Assembly: GCA_037367405.1 (NCBI GenBank)
Contig: JAZKJV010009793.1
Span: forward strand, 248,001-312,000
Direction of reading: 5' to 3'
DNA: 64,000 nucleotides
From: Ottelia alismoides
Taxonomy: Eukaryota > Streptophyta > Magnoliopsida > Alismatales > Hydrocharitaceae
Numbering within the stretch: position 1 is the first letter of the stretch; every line of letters starts with the position of its first letter. Made by a program: the position numbers and the translations under genes. Under the pieces are notes generated by a model that was given only the letters and a program-made list of their open reading frames with translations, made no database searches and was not told the DNA's origin. This document shows positions 21,370 to 33,955 of this stretch, in pieces.

Positions 21370-24300
21370 ATGGATAAAAGTTGGATGAAAAAACCAATTG
21401 GAAGTGATGAATTCAAATTGGGAGTTCATGAGTTTATTTTGTATGCTTGTGAAAAAGGTCTTAAGGGAGATAAAATTTATTGTCCTTGTACGAGATGCTT
21501 TAATATGAAGTTGTTGAAACCGGAAGATGCTCATTTCCATTTACTTCGTTTTGGAATATTGTCAAACTATTCACAATGGACTTTTCATGGAGAACATGAT
21601 CCATTTGTTGAGGAGAGTTCGCCTACATGGCCACATGGAGATCACAATCATCCATTCGATGGAAGTTCATTTCATAACTTTGAATCTCCAAGTAGTCCTT
21701 CCCTTGGACATGTAGGACAAATTGACATGCGAGAATTGCTTCATGATGCTGCAGCTTTTGAACAAAGAGATATGCATAGTAAAGTTGATAAGACACTGAA
21801 TGAGTTGAATGATGATGATGGTGGGGATGATGTTGAAAATACTTTTGAATTTGAAAATGGGCAGCAACCTGATAAAAACCATGGTGAGCCTTCTGTTTTG
21901 GGTGACACGATATCTTCTGGACTTCATACTGTATTGAAAGATGGTGGTGTGGAACTATATCCAGGGTGCAAGAACTTCTCAAAGATTTCATTCGTATTGA
22001 GATTATATCATATTAAGTGTTTGAGTGGTTGGTCGGCTAAGAGCCTCAACATGTTGTTTGAATTGTTAAAAGAGGCTTTTCCTGAAGGAGCTTCAATTCC
22101 ATCTACTTATTATGAAGCAAAGAAACTTATTGGAGAACTAGGTCTTGGTTATGAAAAAATTCACGCTTGTCCAAATGATTGTATATTATTTCATGGAGAC
22201 AAGCTTGAAAAGCTTGACAAATGTAATGTTTGTAATGCATCTCGCTGGATAGAATCAGAGGATGAAATTGCTAATGCTCACAAAGAAGATGTGAAAATCA
22301 AGCAAAGACCATCTAAAGTATTACGATACTTTCCTTTGAAACCACGTCTTCATAGGCTTTTCTGTTCTTCGAAAACTGCTTTTTCTATGAGATGGCATGT
22401 TGAGGGGCGTATAAAGGATGGGAAAATTAGATATGCAGCTGATGGATTGGCGTGGAGAAGCTTTGATGCTCGATATCCAGATTTTGCTTCTGAAGGTCGT
22501 AATTTGAGATTCGCATTATCTAATGATGGATTCAACCCATACAGATCAATGAGTACAACATATAGCACTTGGCCAGTCATATTGGTTATATATAACATGG
22601 AACCATGGGTTTGCATGAAACAATCATCCATACTTCTTTCTATGATTATTCCAGGAAAAAAGGGCCCCGGAAATGATATTGATGTCTACTTACAACCGTT
22701 AATTAATGAATTAAAAGAGTTGTGGGAAGGCATTGATGCCTTTGATGCTCATGCAAAACAATATTTCAAATTAAGGGGAGCTCTTCTTTGGACGATTAAT
22801 GATTTTCCTGCTCTTGGAAACTTAAGTGGTTGGAGCACAAAGGGTCAATATGCTTGTCCCTGTTGTATGGGAGATACTCATTCCCAATGGTTAGCTCATG
22901 GTGGAAAGTTTTGTTACATGGGTGCTCGTCGATGGTTAGAACCACACCATCCTTTTCGATTCCAAAAGGAGCAATTTGATGGTAAACAAGAATTGAATTC
23001 ACCTCCGCTAATAATATCTGGGGTTGAGATTGAAAGGCAATTACGCAACTTTAAATTCAGTTACGGAAAAACATCCACTACATGTAAGAAGCGCCAAAGA
23101 GATGTGATCATGCAAGTAGATGCTCAAGTAACATCTCATGATTGCTTATTCGAGAATGCAACTGACGTGGTTGGTGATGGTGATGATGTAATGAATTCAT
23201 CAAATAACTCCTACAAACATCTTTGGAAAAAAAGAAGCATCTTTTTTGATCTTCCTTATTGGAAGTATAATCTCCTTCGTCATAGTTTAGATGTGATGCA
23301 TATAGAGAAAAATGTGTTTGATAATGTGATTGAGACAATGATGGATATTGTTGGAAAAACTAAGGATAATTTGAAAGCACGCCTCGACTTACAAAATATG
23401 GGGATAAGGAAGGATCTCCATCCAGTGGTAGCAAATGATAAATTATATCTTCCTGCAGCTTGCTTCACAATGAATGCAAAGGAAAAAAATCAATTCTTGA
23501 CAGTTTTGAAAAATCTCAAGGTTCCTGATGGTTATTCTTCAAATATTTCAAGATGTGTAAATATGAAAGAAAGAAAACTCGTCAACCTTAAGAGTCATGA
23601 TTGTCATATTCTCATACAAGATATTCTTCCTATTGCACTACGAGCTTCCATGTCAAAGCCAATTATAACAATCATTTCTGAATTGTCCAACTTTTTTAAG
23701 TCATTGTGTGCGAGGACAGTGGACCCTACTGAGCTTGATCATCTCCAGTCTTGTATTGTTCTCACATTATGCAAAATGGAGAAGATATTTCCACCAAGTT
23801 TTTTTACAATAATGGTCCATTTGATGATTCATTTAGTTGACGAGGTTAAGCTAGGAGGTCCAGTGGTTTATAGATGGATGTATCCAATAGAAAGGTACAC
23901 ATTATATTTATATCTTTTTCACAATTACATAAGTTTGTGTATATAGTTATATTGTATATGGTCATTCATTCAGGATTTAATGCCCTCCATCTACAGACTA
24001 TTGTGTCGCCTGAAGTCTCATGTTCGAAATAAAGCCCATCCCGAAGGATCTATTGCAGAGGGGAACATAGCTGATGAATGCTTGACCTTTGTATCGAGGT
24101 ACTTTGGTGATGTAGAGACAAGATTTAATCGAGAACCCCGTAACAGCGAAAAAGGTGAAAACTTGGTTGGCTATCTATTTGAGAGCAGTGGTCGAGTTCT
24201 TGGGAAGAGCACAGCCATGGTTCTTGATGAAAAATCACTTGCTCAAGCACATCGTTATGTACTTCTTCATTATGAAAATATTGATTCATTTCAAAGGTAT

Positions 24301-25177
24301 GCATAATAATTCTTTTAGTTACAAAATGTGTGTATATTCAATTAAATGTCATGATTTTTGTATTTAATACTAATAAGTCTAAATTTCATTTGGTTAAGTG
24401 ACTTCTTAATTGAGAAACGTGGGGCATATCATCCTAATCAAGTGACAAAATCATTGGAACGACAATGGCTACTTGAATGTTTTGCTTCATGGCTATCTAC
24501 AAAGGTGACTATTTCTATATTTTAAAATATTATGTTTTACTACTACTTTAATATTTTTGTCTATCAAAATGTAATATTTATCTTTTTAGGTGTCAGAATC
24601 AGAAACTGTTCAATATCCCGATGAGCTTGTGACAATAACAAGAGGTCCACACAATGTTGTTAGGAGTTTTAATTCCTTTATTATTAATGGATTTAGATTT
24701 CATACATAGTCTATGGAGAGGATGCGGGACTCTCAAAATAGTGGAGTTATGGTTCAAGTTGCTGATAAATCATATTATGGAGTCCTCACTGATATTTTTG
24801 AGTTGAATTACTCTGGTAAGCTCAAGGTTATCCTTTTTCGTTGCGATTGGGTAGATGTCTCCTATAGAGGTCTGAAGACAAAAGATGGCTCTATTCTGGT
24901 GAATTTTTCTAGATTGATTCACACAGGTCAACATTTATACGATGATCCATTCATATTTTCAACTCAAGCAAGACAAGTGTTCTATGTGCAAGATCCTAAA
25001 GAAAAGGAGTGGCATCATGTTGTGCTCACAAAGCCCAGTGACTTGTTTGATATGGGCATTCCATATGACAAGGATGAAGATGCCGTAACATATAATCCTT
25101 GCATACCTATTATTGTGCCAATGGAAGATTTAGATCATTGTGTTGCTTGGTCTCGAAGAGATAATGATGATGATTAA
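21370..25177 (+). pseudogene. TNPD-like CACTA transposase, one nonsense codon
   Basis: Joining 21370-23894, 23997-24296, 24399-24504 and 24590-25177 gives a continuous frame of about 1,172 residues with GT/AG borders. It opens MDKSWM and has the early cysteine cluster of the transposase-associated domain. The tnp2 transposase core follows, with ALSNDGFNP near residue 380, PGNDIDVYLQPLINELKELW near 430-450 and LLWTINDFPALGNLSGWSTK near 470-490. Then come YRWMYPIER, at the exon 1 end, and VRNKAHPEGSIAEG in the DUF4218-type region. A DUF4216-type domain (YYGVLTDIFEL; FSTQARQVFYVQDP) ends the protein. The ATG was chosen because MDKSWM is the usual family start. The single defect is TAG at 24707-24709, within GFRFHT-stop-S, where relatives usually have glutamine. 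Everything downstream stays in frame, so the mutation looks recent. Confidence 0.88.
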
Positions 25178-26553
25178 AACTTTCAAGTTTGATGTATTAG
25201 AGTATTCTCTTAGTTTTTAAAATATTTTGTTAATTTGGTCGTTTAGTCCCGTAGTGTTGCATGATTTATGCTTCCAGCTTCATGAGACTATTTTGCTTAT
25301 ATTATTTTATTTGATGTTTGTATATACTTCTGGAGTTGAAACACATATATGGCATCACAACTTCTCTTGAATTTCATATGGTTTCTTTGTTCTAGAGATG
25401 CATAAGTAGGCCTTGACCTTGATTTTTTATAATGTGTGCTAAAATGAAACCATATGAATTTCATATGGCTTCTTTGTTCTAGATATGGCATCACAACTTT
25501 TCTTTGTTCTAGATATTGTGTGCTATAAAATGATGTTGGATGTTATTTTAATCAGTACTGTGCAAACAAATTCCAAAGTATATTAAATCCATCCTTCATG
25601 TTCGATGTTATTTTAGATCTTGTCACAACTTATCAATAAGGCAACTTCATTCTTATCATAAGGATGAATTACCAACAATATGCATGAAATAAGAGTCACC
25701 TCGCAACAACTCGTAGCTCAAGTATGATTTGTTTAAGCACATATATGCTATCTTTCAAGTATACATTCAGATTATAAGAATCTGAAAGGTTTCCTTCTTT
25801 GTGAAAGTTAATCTCTTTTTGCAGACTTCGAGGGATAGACCTCACGCTTCTTCCTGTTGTTTGTCCTAATTACTCTCTACTGCAGATATTCTCTTGTCTT
25901 CATCGGATGTTTGTGTTGGAACGATTAAATGGCCTCTTCAATTATTCTGATGTAGTGGTTCGATTGAACTGTTTTTGAACAGAAGCTCTTGATAGATCTG
26001 AATTAAAGTCTTTGGTCTGGCTACTTAAAGTTTGTATCATGTGAAAGGAGGACGTCTAATTTTTGTTTTGGAGGGGATTAAAATAACTAGTGAGGAAATT
26101 CTATAGTTACGATCTATGCCATCTGAACTCTATCAGTATTTACCCGAGTATGTAGTGCCTCTTTAAAAACTTCTTAAATTGAGAGGTGTAGCTGGTTTTG
26201 TATTGTGATCTGCCTATTTTTTTATAACTCTATGGACCATTTGGTGATTGGATGCGCTTTAAACTCCTTTGTTTCTTACTCTGAATTCATGGTGAAAGTG
26301 GAAAAACATTTACAGGTCATTGTTCATTATATTTGTTATAATCTTGCTCTGTTTTGATTTGAGCGATATATAGGAATTCATATTTGTTATATAGGACTTC
26401 ATATATAGGAATTTCATATAGTTTCATTTTAATAAACAATTTATAATTGTACTTGTCAGTGTACATAGTTAATAAACAGGTTAACTGTAGATTTCATTTT
26501 ATAGCACACAATAGTTGCATGTTGAGGAGGAATATAGATTCTCATGATTGACA
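25178..26553 (+). other. spacer between the two CACTA genes
   Basis: AT-rich, presumed 3'UTR of the first gene and promoter of the second. It contains a short duplicated stretch (CATATGGTTTCTTTGTTCTAG near 25376, CATATGGCTTCTTTGTTCTAG near 25463). No coding exon was recognised. Confidence 0.5.
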
Positions 26554-29500
26554 ATGGCATGGGCAAAAACCTTTAGAGGGTGCCAGATATATGAAACTCA
26601 AGATGAAGATGTTAGTGAATGCATTCCAAATATTCAGGAGCAAGGAACAACACCCGATCCTGAGGATATTATGCATGAAGATGTTCATGTTACAGGTCCT
26701 TTTTTTATTTTTCTTGAGTTTCATGAGGATGTCATTGATTTTTTAAATAAATAGATGGTATTATAATTGTTATATCTTTTTTATTAGATATCCAAGGGAA
26801 CATAAGAGTGAGAAGAGGTGCTACTTGTGCTAGAGATATATGGTCTCTTCCAGATGGACACAAAGTTATTGTGGACTGTAATGAATTAGCTCAGCCAGTC
26901 GAGAAAGCTGCGGGAATTTTGAGTAGTTGGTTAGGCACTGTAGCGCGCAATGGAAGAATGTGCCCACTAGATTTTGTGGACTGGAGACATCTCAAAAAGC
27001 GATATGGTAATTATCTTCTTGGACAAGTAAAGGTTAGAATCTCGCAACTTATAATTATATTTATTAATCTTGTTGCTTATATTGATTGCACTCTTATATA
27101 GGTTTTCTTTTTGGACATCTATCACAACTTATAATCATATATATATATATATTTCATTCTTAATGTAAATAGGTTTTCAGTACATATTTGAAGGTGGTTA
27201 AGATGTTTTATAGTGGTCTCATGAAGGAAAAGTTAATTAGAGAAAGAAGACATGTATAGGGGCAACTTGGAAACAATCATGCATTATTAGGAAAAATTTC
27301 ATCAGCCACTTATCAAGTGGAGAAATGAAAAACGGATGCTCGCGTTAAAATGACTCTTACAGGTAAATTTGAATATGGAAATAGGGATTAAATGGTACGT
27401 TGATGCATTATTTATATCCATCTTAGACTTAAATACGAGATAGAAAAGAACAACCATAAACTACTGGGTTTTTTAAAGCTATATCGTTCCCTTACATCTG
27501 AATCCAATTTCAACTGGTAAGTACAGGTCCTTTTCACAACAACGTGAGGAGCATTAAATTAAACCATCTGGTGAAGCTTCTTCTTTCCCCTCGACCACTA
27601 TTTCCATTCTTTTATCACGTCTGGTTATTTATTGATAAGGTAGTATTACACTTACACCCCTTTCAAATTCTGTAATTACAGTTATTACCATACTTTTTAT
27701 GCAATAACACGTGTGCCGCTATATTCTCATCGAATTTACGGTTCTGTCCTTATGTTATTTTGTTCATGCCCCTATTTTACCTTAATAGAAGGGTAGATGG
27801 TGAATTTTGTAAGAATATAACGAGGCACGAGGGCTATTGCAAAATAAGTAGGGAAATATTGATTTGATTGCTAGAATTTTGATGGAGAACATAAATATTG
27901 ATTTGATGTTTGAAGCAAAATTGAAGACATATTATGCTACATTTGATTCCTTTCATTATCCATTTTGAATGTAAATGGGGTTTCATTTTTGATATCTTTG
28001 GCATCTCATTTTTACTTTAAATTACATATTCCAGTACTTCGATGACAATATCAATCTACAAAATATGTAGTTGATCTCAATTTCCATGTAGGTTGATTTT
28101 CCAAACTTTTCCATATATACATCTAACTTTTAATGCAGTTGAAGTTCTCGTTCCCTAAAAATGTCTATGTGGACGGTTGGATTCTTGCTTCTGTTGACCA
28201 AAAATGGAGAAATTTCAAACATGCTCTAAAAAGGAAATTTGTTACGAATGATGCACTGGAAGATACACCTGACAGAGAGTTGCGAAAGATTGAAGTATGA
28301 ATTTATTCTACCTTTTAAATAATTTTAGAAGACTTCTATTATATTAACATCAACTTTTTTTTGCATAAACAGATCACTAATCGTGTTCCAAGATGCGTTG
28401 AGGCTTCACAATGGAAAAATTTGGTGGAGTATTGGTTTTCTAAAAAGAGTGCGGTAATAGATAACCATCAAGTTGTGTAAAACAAATAAGATACATATTC
28501 ATGTTCAAATAATGAAAATAAGTTTTTCTTTTACAGAAACGTTCAAATACTGGAAAATTAGCAAAACATGTTTCTCTTGAACGTGGAATCAATTTGCACA
28601 CCACCGGCTCCAAGAGTTATGCGAGGAAGAAAAAGGAATTTGTAAGTTCGCATTTCTAGCAGTTGAGTTTAACGAAATTTCTTACATTTCTTGTATGCAT
28701 GACACATCTCATTGATATGAAGTCTAATAAAAATGGACGAGATCCTGGAAAAATTGAATTTTTTGAGATCACACATATCAAAAAGAGGAAGGATAATGAA
28801 AGGGCACCAACATTCGTCAATGAAATCTCTCGAGAAAAAGTGGTAAGCATCTAAAGTCATTTGCAGCCACAATATTTTATGATTATAGTTGACATGTTGT
28901 TGTCCTTAATTTAAGCATTTATCTTGATGCAATAATTATTTTTTTACAGGAAGAGGCAAAAAGGTTAGTGGAAGAACACTCTTGTGAATCTGAAGCTTCT
29001 TGTGATACCATAGAAACTGAAGTCTGCAATGAAGTTTTTGGATGCCATAAATGGGGAGTACCTAGAGGTTATGGCTTAGGAGTAAGGAATTCTGAATATC
29101 ATGTAGGATATGCTTTAGGAAGGAGTATCACTGAAAATGAAGAAATAAAAGGGTTGAAGACTGAAATGAATGATATGAAGGAGATAATCAAAGATCTCAA
29201 GATTCAAAATCAGGTTTTTATCTCATTGTTATCAAAAAACATGAATGCTTCTGCAATGGTAGCTAATGATCATTTAGGAAAAACTGCTGCAACATTTAAC
29301 AATCGAGAAACTTACACCAGACGATCTCAAGTAAGCCCTAAATTTTTAGTCTGTGTGAAATATTTGATGAATTTATATTGAAATATTTTCATTACAAAGG
29401 ATTTTTGAATCATTATTTTTATTTTAGGATGTAGGATTTTCAAACTTACTAGGATCAAATGGTGATTATGCTCATCAAGTTGGTTTTCAAGTAAGTATAT

Positions 29501-30908
29501 TTTATTACTTTTATTTCACGATGTCATCTCTCTTCCAAACACAACTCATTCTCTTCCTTTTTTTTGCCTCTATTTGCTGCACCAGGATCTATTTTAGATG
29601 CTTTAACTTTTATGCATGGATCCACCATCTAACACTAGTAGCTCTCCAGCACTCTGTTATCTTTGTTGCATTGTCATGAATAATTGTCAAATGTCAACCG
29701 ACTTGTGTTACTGTAACATTATGCCTCAAGTAGTACAAGTAGATATTTCGTAATATTCCTTTACAACCATTGGAATTTTAATTCCTTGCATCTAATTTTT
29801 ATTTTCTTCTGTACCTGTGGACTTTCATTAAGAAAAATATTGTTCACTGGTGCACATCTTCTTGTAAGTTATGGAGGCTCCAGGTCTATCATTTATGCAT
29901 ACAACATGTTGCGCATCAACTATCTGTTGATCCTCTAACTTGTAACTATTTCTATATAAAAGTTTCCAAGTGCCATTTGTTTTAATAATGTCATTTTTTA
30001 TACATATATTGTTGTCAAATTAGCCTCTCGTTATTCTTTTTACAAGGAAAAATCATATATAAGTTAATAGATCTGAAAATCACATGATGTGTAGTGTAGT
30101 ATGATCTACCAAAAACCATAAATTTGCACATGCCCATTAGGGCGCAATTAAGCCGGACTTGAGCAATCATGTTGTTGTCAGCGTAGCATTCCTCTGCAGC
30201 CATATTATCCAATTTTTAATCCGTAGCAGTATATTTCCATAGTTTCATTTAAGATGTTGTCTACAAAATAACAAGTCATGTAACTGTTTGGGTGAAGGAT
30301 ATGTTCGTACAAATTTTCTTATGTTTAAATTTTGGATTACTGTTTGGGTTATAGTACTATTTGGGTTACTGCTTGGGTTACTATTTGGGCTATTTCTTGG
30401 AGGGATATTGCTTGGAGAGATATTGTCCATATAAATTTTCTTTTAGCAAAATTGTGTTACTGCTTGGAGGGTTATTGCTTAAAATTTTCAACTCAGCAAA
30501 GTTCTTGTTTGGGTAAATAAGATATCTATATAATAGATATCTATAATTTTGGTGAATGCAATTACTGTAAATTTTAAAATGCCTTTTATCTTTATGCATT
30601 ATAGTTCAACAACTAACAATTTATATGTTCCTTTTTAAATTTTTAGGATGGGTTGAGTTGTTTTCTGCGATTCATGGGAGATGGTCCTAGTTTGGCTCCT
30701 AATTTTCAAGTAAGATTTTTCTTTGATCAAGATGCTGCTTTAATTTATCATATAAAGTTAGTTTTTAGTGCAATCATATCATCATAATAGCACTTAAGAA
30801 TTTATTCTTTTGAAAATACTCATGATTTATGCTAATTATCCTTTTTTCTCAATGTTATAGGTTCCGGATTTATCCAATGGACCATCTACAAGTTATTCTG
30901 GAAAATGA
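26554..30908 (+). CDS. TNPA-like second protein of the CACTA element
   Basis: Ten exons can be joined in one open frame of about 467 residues: 26554-26695, 26788-27032, 28139-28294, 28373-28453, 28537-28641, 28723-28842, 28950-29330, 29428-29490, 30647-30709 and 30861-30908. Exon lengths keep the frame at each GT/AG junction, although the 28723 acceptor is weak. The middle part (WILASVDQKWRNFKHALKRK, then VPRCVEASQWKNLVEYWFS, ARKKKEF and GRDPGKIEFFEITHIKK) has the pattern of the plant En/Spm-type transposase family (Transposase_24). In related elements this second protein binds subterminal repeats and may regulate the promoter. Residues around 29130-29220 (ENEEIKGLKTEMNDMKEIIK) look like a coiled coil. 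No stop or frameshift was seen. An extra exon between 27033 and 28138 cannot be excluded. Confidence 0.75.
27640..27862. mobile_element. small Mutator-type MITE inside the CACTA element
   Basis: Left end TATTACACTTACACCCC with ATGCAATAACACGTG; right half carries CACGAGGGCTATTGCAAAATAAG, the inverted counterpart. It resembles 35135-35402. No clean target duplication was found, so the ends are approximate. It lies in the intron after exon 2 of the TNPA-like gene. Confidence 0.5.
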
Positions 30909-31574
30909 GCATTTTGATTATTTTAAGATACATTAGAATTGAATGCATAATGCTGATGACATTTCATTACTCTTCATTCCGAAACTGTTATATGTTTTTA
31001 TTTTCATTCTTCCAAAACAAAGTTTAGTTAATATTTGACTGACTATAATCTTAGTGGTTTCATAATTAATGGTCTTTCTTTAGAGATTTATGAGTGATAT
31101 CAGAAAGAAATCATTTGGTGCTCCATGTATACTAGTAGTAATTTTATGAAGTTCTATTCAACAAATGAAATGATTATATTAATTTACATAATTATAAATA
31201 AATCGTTGTTAAATGAATCCTTGATTTTTATGACAAATTATTCGTCGGCATTGACGCAAATAGTGACGAAAAAAGTGTCGATATACATAGAGAAGTCAAA
31301 TAATAAGCTCCATATAGTGACAGAAAGAAATGTTGGCAAATCTTAATGGTGACAATTTTATTCGTTGTAAAAATTTAAATTTAACGACGATTATTATTTG
31401 TTGCTATTTGAAATTTATCAACGATTAGTAATCGTTGCTAAATATTTAACAACGGCTTATATAACAACGATTCTTTCGACGAATTACGAAATCGTCATGA
31501 GAGTATTTAGTGACGTTTTATTCGTTGTGCTCTTAACAAAAAAATCGTCACTATAGATGTTTACTGTTGTAGTG

Positions 31575-32043
31575 GAACTTTTGAAGAAGATCCAAAAAGT
31601 CATGAACATTAATATTATGTTTCCTAAGTTTATGAATTTAGTGTTTAGAAGGATTTACTTTACAATTCAATTGCCTGCTTATCTCCTATTTTGATGTTAT
31701 GATTTACTGTTTGATACATCTTAGTGACGTTTGATGCATTAAATACGGAAATATCTTCCAGTAAATATCAATCAAAGTGTAATTGAAACAGTAGGTGCTT
31801 TGCACGAGATTACCAATGATAGTAATTAAATCCATCGTCCTCATGCAAATGCAGTTCTTCCCTTCTATAATATGACAGTACGTACATCAAAGCAATCTAA
31901 GACACCAACACCAAGCTCTACTCGATCATACATCGTTTGTTTTTGTTTCTAAACGCATCGAATTAATCAGACCACACGAATCAATTTGTTGAACACCCCG
32001 TCGATCAAAGATCACGAATGAATGAGCACATCACCATCGAAGA
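31575..32043. other. intergenic, between CACTA end and AWPM-19-like stop
   Basis: AT-rich. The part nearest 32043 is the presumed 3'UTR of the minus-strand gene. No repeat or gene recognised. Confidence 0.5.
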
Positions 32044-33892
32044 TCAGTCCCTCACGTCAAAAATGGCGAGAATATAAGCAAGCTGTGTTGCAGAAAGTAT
32101 GATCGAGAAAGCCTCCATTGTTCTCTGCACAGAGTTTTTTTTCTCAAAAAAAGTCGTGGTTCAATTCTCAGACGACATCAACTATAAATTGAGATCTGCA
32201 TTCAAAATCGATTAAAATTTATGATAATGCGATGTTCATTAGGAAATCTTACCAAACTCGCATTCCTCAGTCCATAATCAATCTCCTTGCAAGCCAAACT
32301 GCACAGACATGTAATTCATCAGGCGACTAATCACCTTCTAATATTCTAAAAACGGACGGGAAATCGTATTCCCAGTCAGGGTGCGGATTGTCTGTTGTAA
32401 TAGGGTTGCAGCAGACTCTGCTGCACCTTTTGGGGCCACTCGATCACAATCGAACGGTTCCCACGAATTCCCACGATCCGGGCTCATAAAAAGTGGGATT
32501 TCGTGGAAACCGCTCGATCATGATCGAGCGGCCCCAAAGGGTGCATCAGAATCGATCTGCTGCAACCAGTGTTTTGAAAACCGGACCAGACCGGTCGGTT
32601 TGACCGGTGACCCGAGCCTGGACTGGTCCGGTTAACCGGTTTATGATGGTTCGGTTTGATTATTCAAATTTTAATTAACATGTCTGCTTCAACCTATTTT
32701 TTTGACCCGTTGAACCACATTTAATTTTTAAATTATTTAAAAATTTTGTTAGTAGTGGGAGTTAAATCCATGACCTTTGATTTCCTATTTCAAACTTCTA
32801 ACAAGTTATACTAACACAACTTTTTGCATGTATTGAGTTTTAAATATAATTGAACTATTATCATGTTATAGAGCATCTAATCCAAATAATATATATATAT
32901 ATATGTTAGAGAATGTAATAGGTGGGTAATTGGATCTCACCAAGAAAAAAAATAAAAAATAAAAAAATGTTAGAGCATTTGGTTGTGCGTCCATTGAGTT
33001 GTAAGAGGGTAAATGGATCTTCTCCAGGATCCATTTACCCTCTTACAACTCAATGGACGCACAACCAAATACTCTAACAATATATATGATATTTGATGGT
33101 GTATAAGAAAAATACTTTATCTATAGTGTGAAATATATACATTATCTATGTATTTTATATATATATCAACTATATTTAAGTGTATATTTTTTATATATAT
33201 TATTTCGTTTCGGTTTGCTTAGTCAGTTAAACCACTTTTTTTCACCGGTCCAGTTTAATTCGATTTTAAATAATGATGATGACATCATCCGATTGAACCA
33301 ATTTGATTATATGATTCAACCCGATCATGGCTATGCCTCGTTCGGTTTAAAAACCTTGGCTGCAACCCTCGGTACAGCAGCGATCCACGCTATCACCCAT
33401 CATATAAGTAAACTGCATGCCATAAAATTAGTTAACTAAATAGCACACGTACCCCATGGAAACGATGGTGAGGCCCCATGCAATAATGGCCGAAGAAGCC
33501 GCAGAAGGCAAGCTCACAGAGGTCCAGGTCCGAACATGGTGAACTCCAGCGAGAGCCGCCGCAGCGCCTACAACTCCGGCTATCAACGCGAACAGCACGA
33601 AGAAGCCGGTGGCTTGATTCCCTATGGGGAAGAAGATGGGATTGAAATGAGCAGGCAGTTGCAGCCCAGGTCCTGCACTCGCATCAACAAACAATATATC
33701 CAAAGCATCATATAATATACAGTACCACATTCATCTCTACGGATAGAAATCATCAAAAAAAGCCAGAGATAAATACATACCAATTATGAAGCCACGATCT
33801 ATAGCAATGTTGAGAGCCCACCCTCCTATGCAGGCAACGATAGTGTACATGCAGAAGTTGAGGAAGAGAAGAAAAGTTGCGAGGGACCTCAT
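32044..33892 (-). CDS. PM19L: AWPM-19-like (PM19-like) membrane protein, 4 exons
   Basis: Four exons on the minus strand, 33781-33892, 33453-33672, 32253-32298 and 32044-32124, join with GT/AG borders into 459 bases encoding 152 residues, close to the usual AWPM-19 length of about 150-180. Family words are conserved in order: FLLFLNFCMYTIVACIGGWA in exon 1; PGLQLPAHFNPIFFPIGNQA, the hydrophobic ATGFFVLFALIAGVVGAAAA and HHVRTW in exon 2; LACKEI in exon 3; RTMEAFSIILSATQLAYILA in exon 4. Four hydrophobic segments fit an integral plasma-membrane protein. The family is linked to abscisic acid, seed desiccation and freezing tolerance, with an ABA-importer role reported for a rice member. The start is the only ATG before the conserved N-terminus. 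Intron 2 is 1,154 bp, nearly all of it nested MITEs. The gene looks intact. Exons 3 and 4 were found by reading the family pattern, so transcript data would be the decisive check. Confidence 0.92.
32567..33358 (+). mobile_element. hAT-type MITE, copy A (intronic)
   Basis: Ends CAGTGTTTTGAAAACCGG and GGTTTAAAAACCTTG (inverted CAAGGTTTTTAAACC), with perfect 8-bp duplications GCTGCAAC at 32559-32566 and 33359-33366. An 8-bp duplication with CA(G/A)...TG ends is typical of hAT elements. Interior is noncoding and contains GACCGGTCGGTTTGACCGGT near the left end. Compared with copy B it has gained a TA-flanked insertion at about 32900-33085. Confidence 0.9.
32968..33079. mobile_element. 112-bp perfect-hairpin MITE within copy A
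   Basis: TGTTAGAGCATTTGGTTGTG at the left pairs with CACAACCAAATACTCTAACA at the right, and the arms meet around GGTAAATGGATC / GATCCATTTACC. It is absent from copy B. A second TGTTAGAG word lies just upstream at 32904. The arm resembles the first 65 bp of the LTR at 61682. Confidence 0.8.
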
Positions 33893-33944
33893 GGTGTAAA
33901 TTATCGAAAATGGGATCTGAAGGTACGTGACATTAATTCGTGTG

Positions 33945-33955
33945 TATTTATATAG
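33945..33955 (-). promoter_or_regulatory. TATA box of the AWPM-19-like gene
   Basis: CTATATAAATA on the minus strand, about 53 bases before the ATG at 33892, which leaves a short 5'UTR. Immediately upstream is GGCCACGCGTC (33955-33965), similar to ABA coupling element CE3, and GTCACGTACC lies near 33927. ABA control fits the family but is inferred. Confidence 0.6.

Larger units (their letters stand above)
18946..31574 (+). mobile_element. complete 12.6-kb CACTA (En/Spm) transposon
   Basis: Starts CACTACAACAAATAG and ends CTGTTGTAGTG, with the 3-bp direct duplication GAA on both sides (18943-18945 and 31575-31577). Both features are diagnostic of the CACTA superfamily. Subterminal zones (about 18960-19140 and 31330-31560) are filled with short repeats such as AACGACG, TCGTTGC and CGTCACTA in both orientations, as expected for transposase binding. 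It carries a TNPD-like gene (21370-25177) and a TNPA-like gene (26554-30908), both on the plus strand. A small MITE lies between exons of the second gene. The TNPD gene has one nonsense codon, so the copy may depend on another source of transposase. Confidence 0.95.
32403..33368. mobile_element. inverted-repeat MITE interrupted by a hAT MITE
   Basis: Without the internal hAT insertion this is an element of about 170 bp. GGGTTGCAGCAGA and TTTTGGGGCC(A)CTCGATCA at the left pair with GATCGAGCGGCCCCAAAG and TCTGCTGCAACCC at the right. The hAT element landed close to its right end. No clear target duplication of the outer element was found, so its extent could be 32392-33380. It lies in intron 2 of the AWPM-19-like gene. 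Confidence 0.7.

Noticed and set aside
33128..33439. 103-codon frame in intron 2 of the AWPM-19-like gene
   Set aside because: It crosses the end of hAT copy A and is not preserved in copy B.
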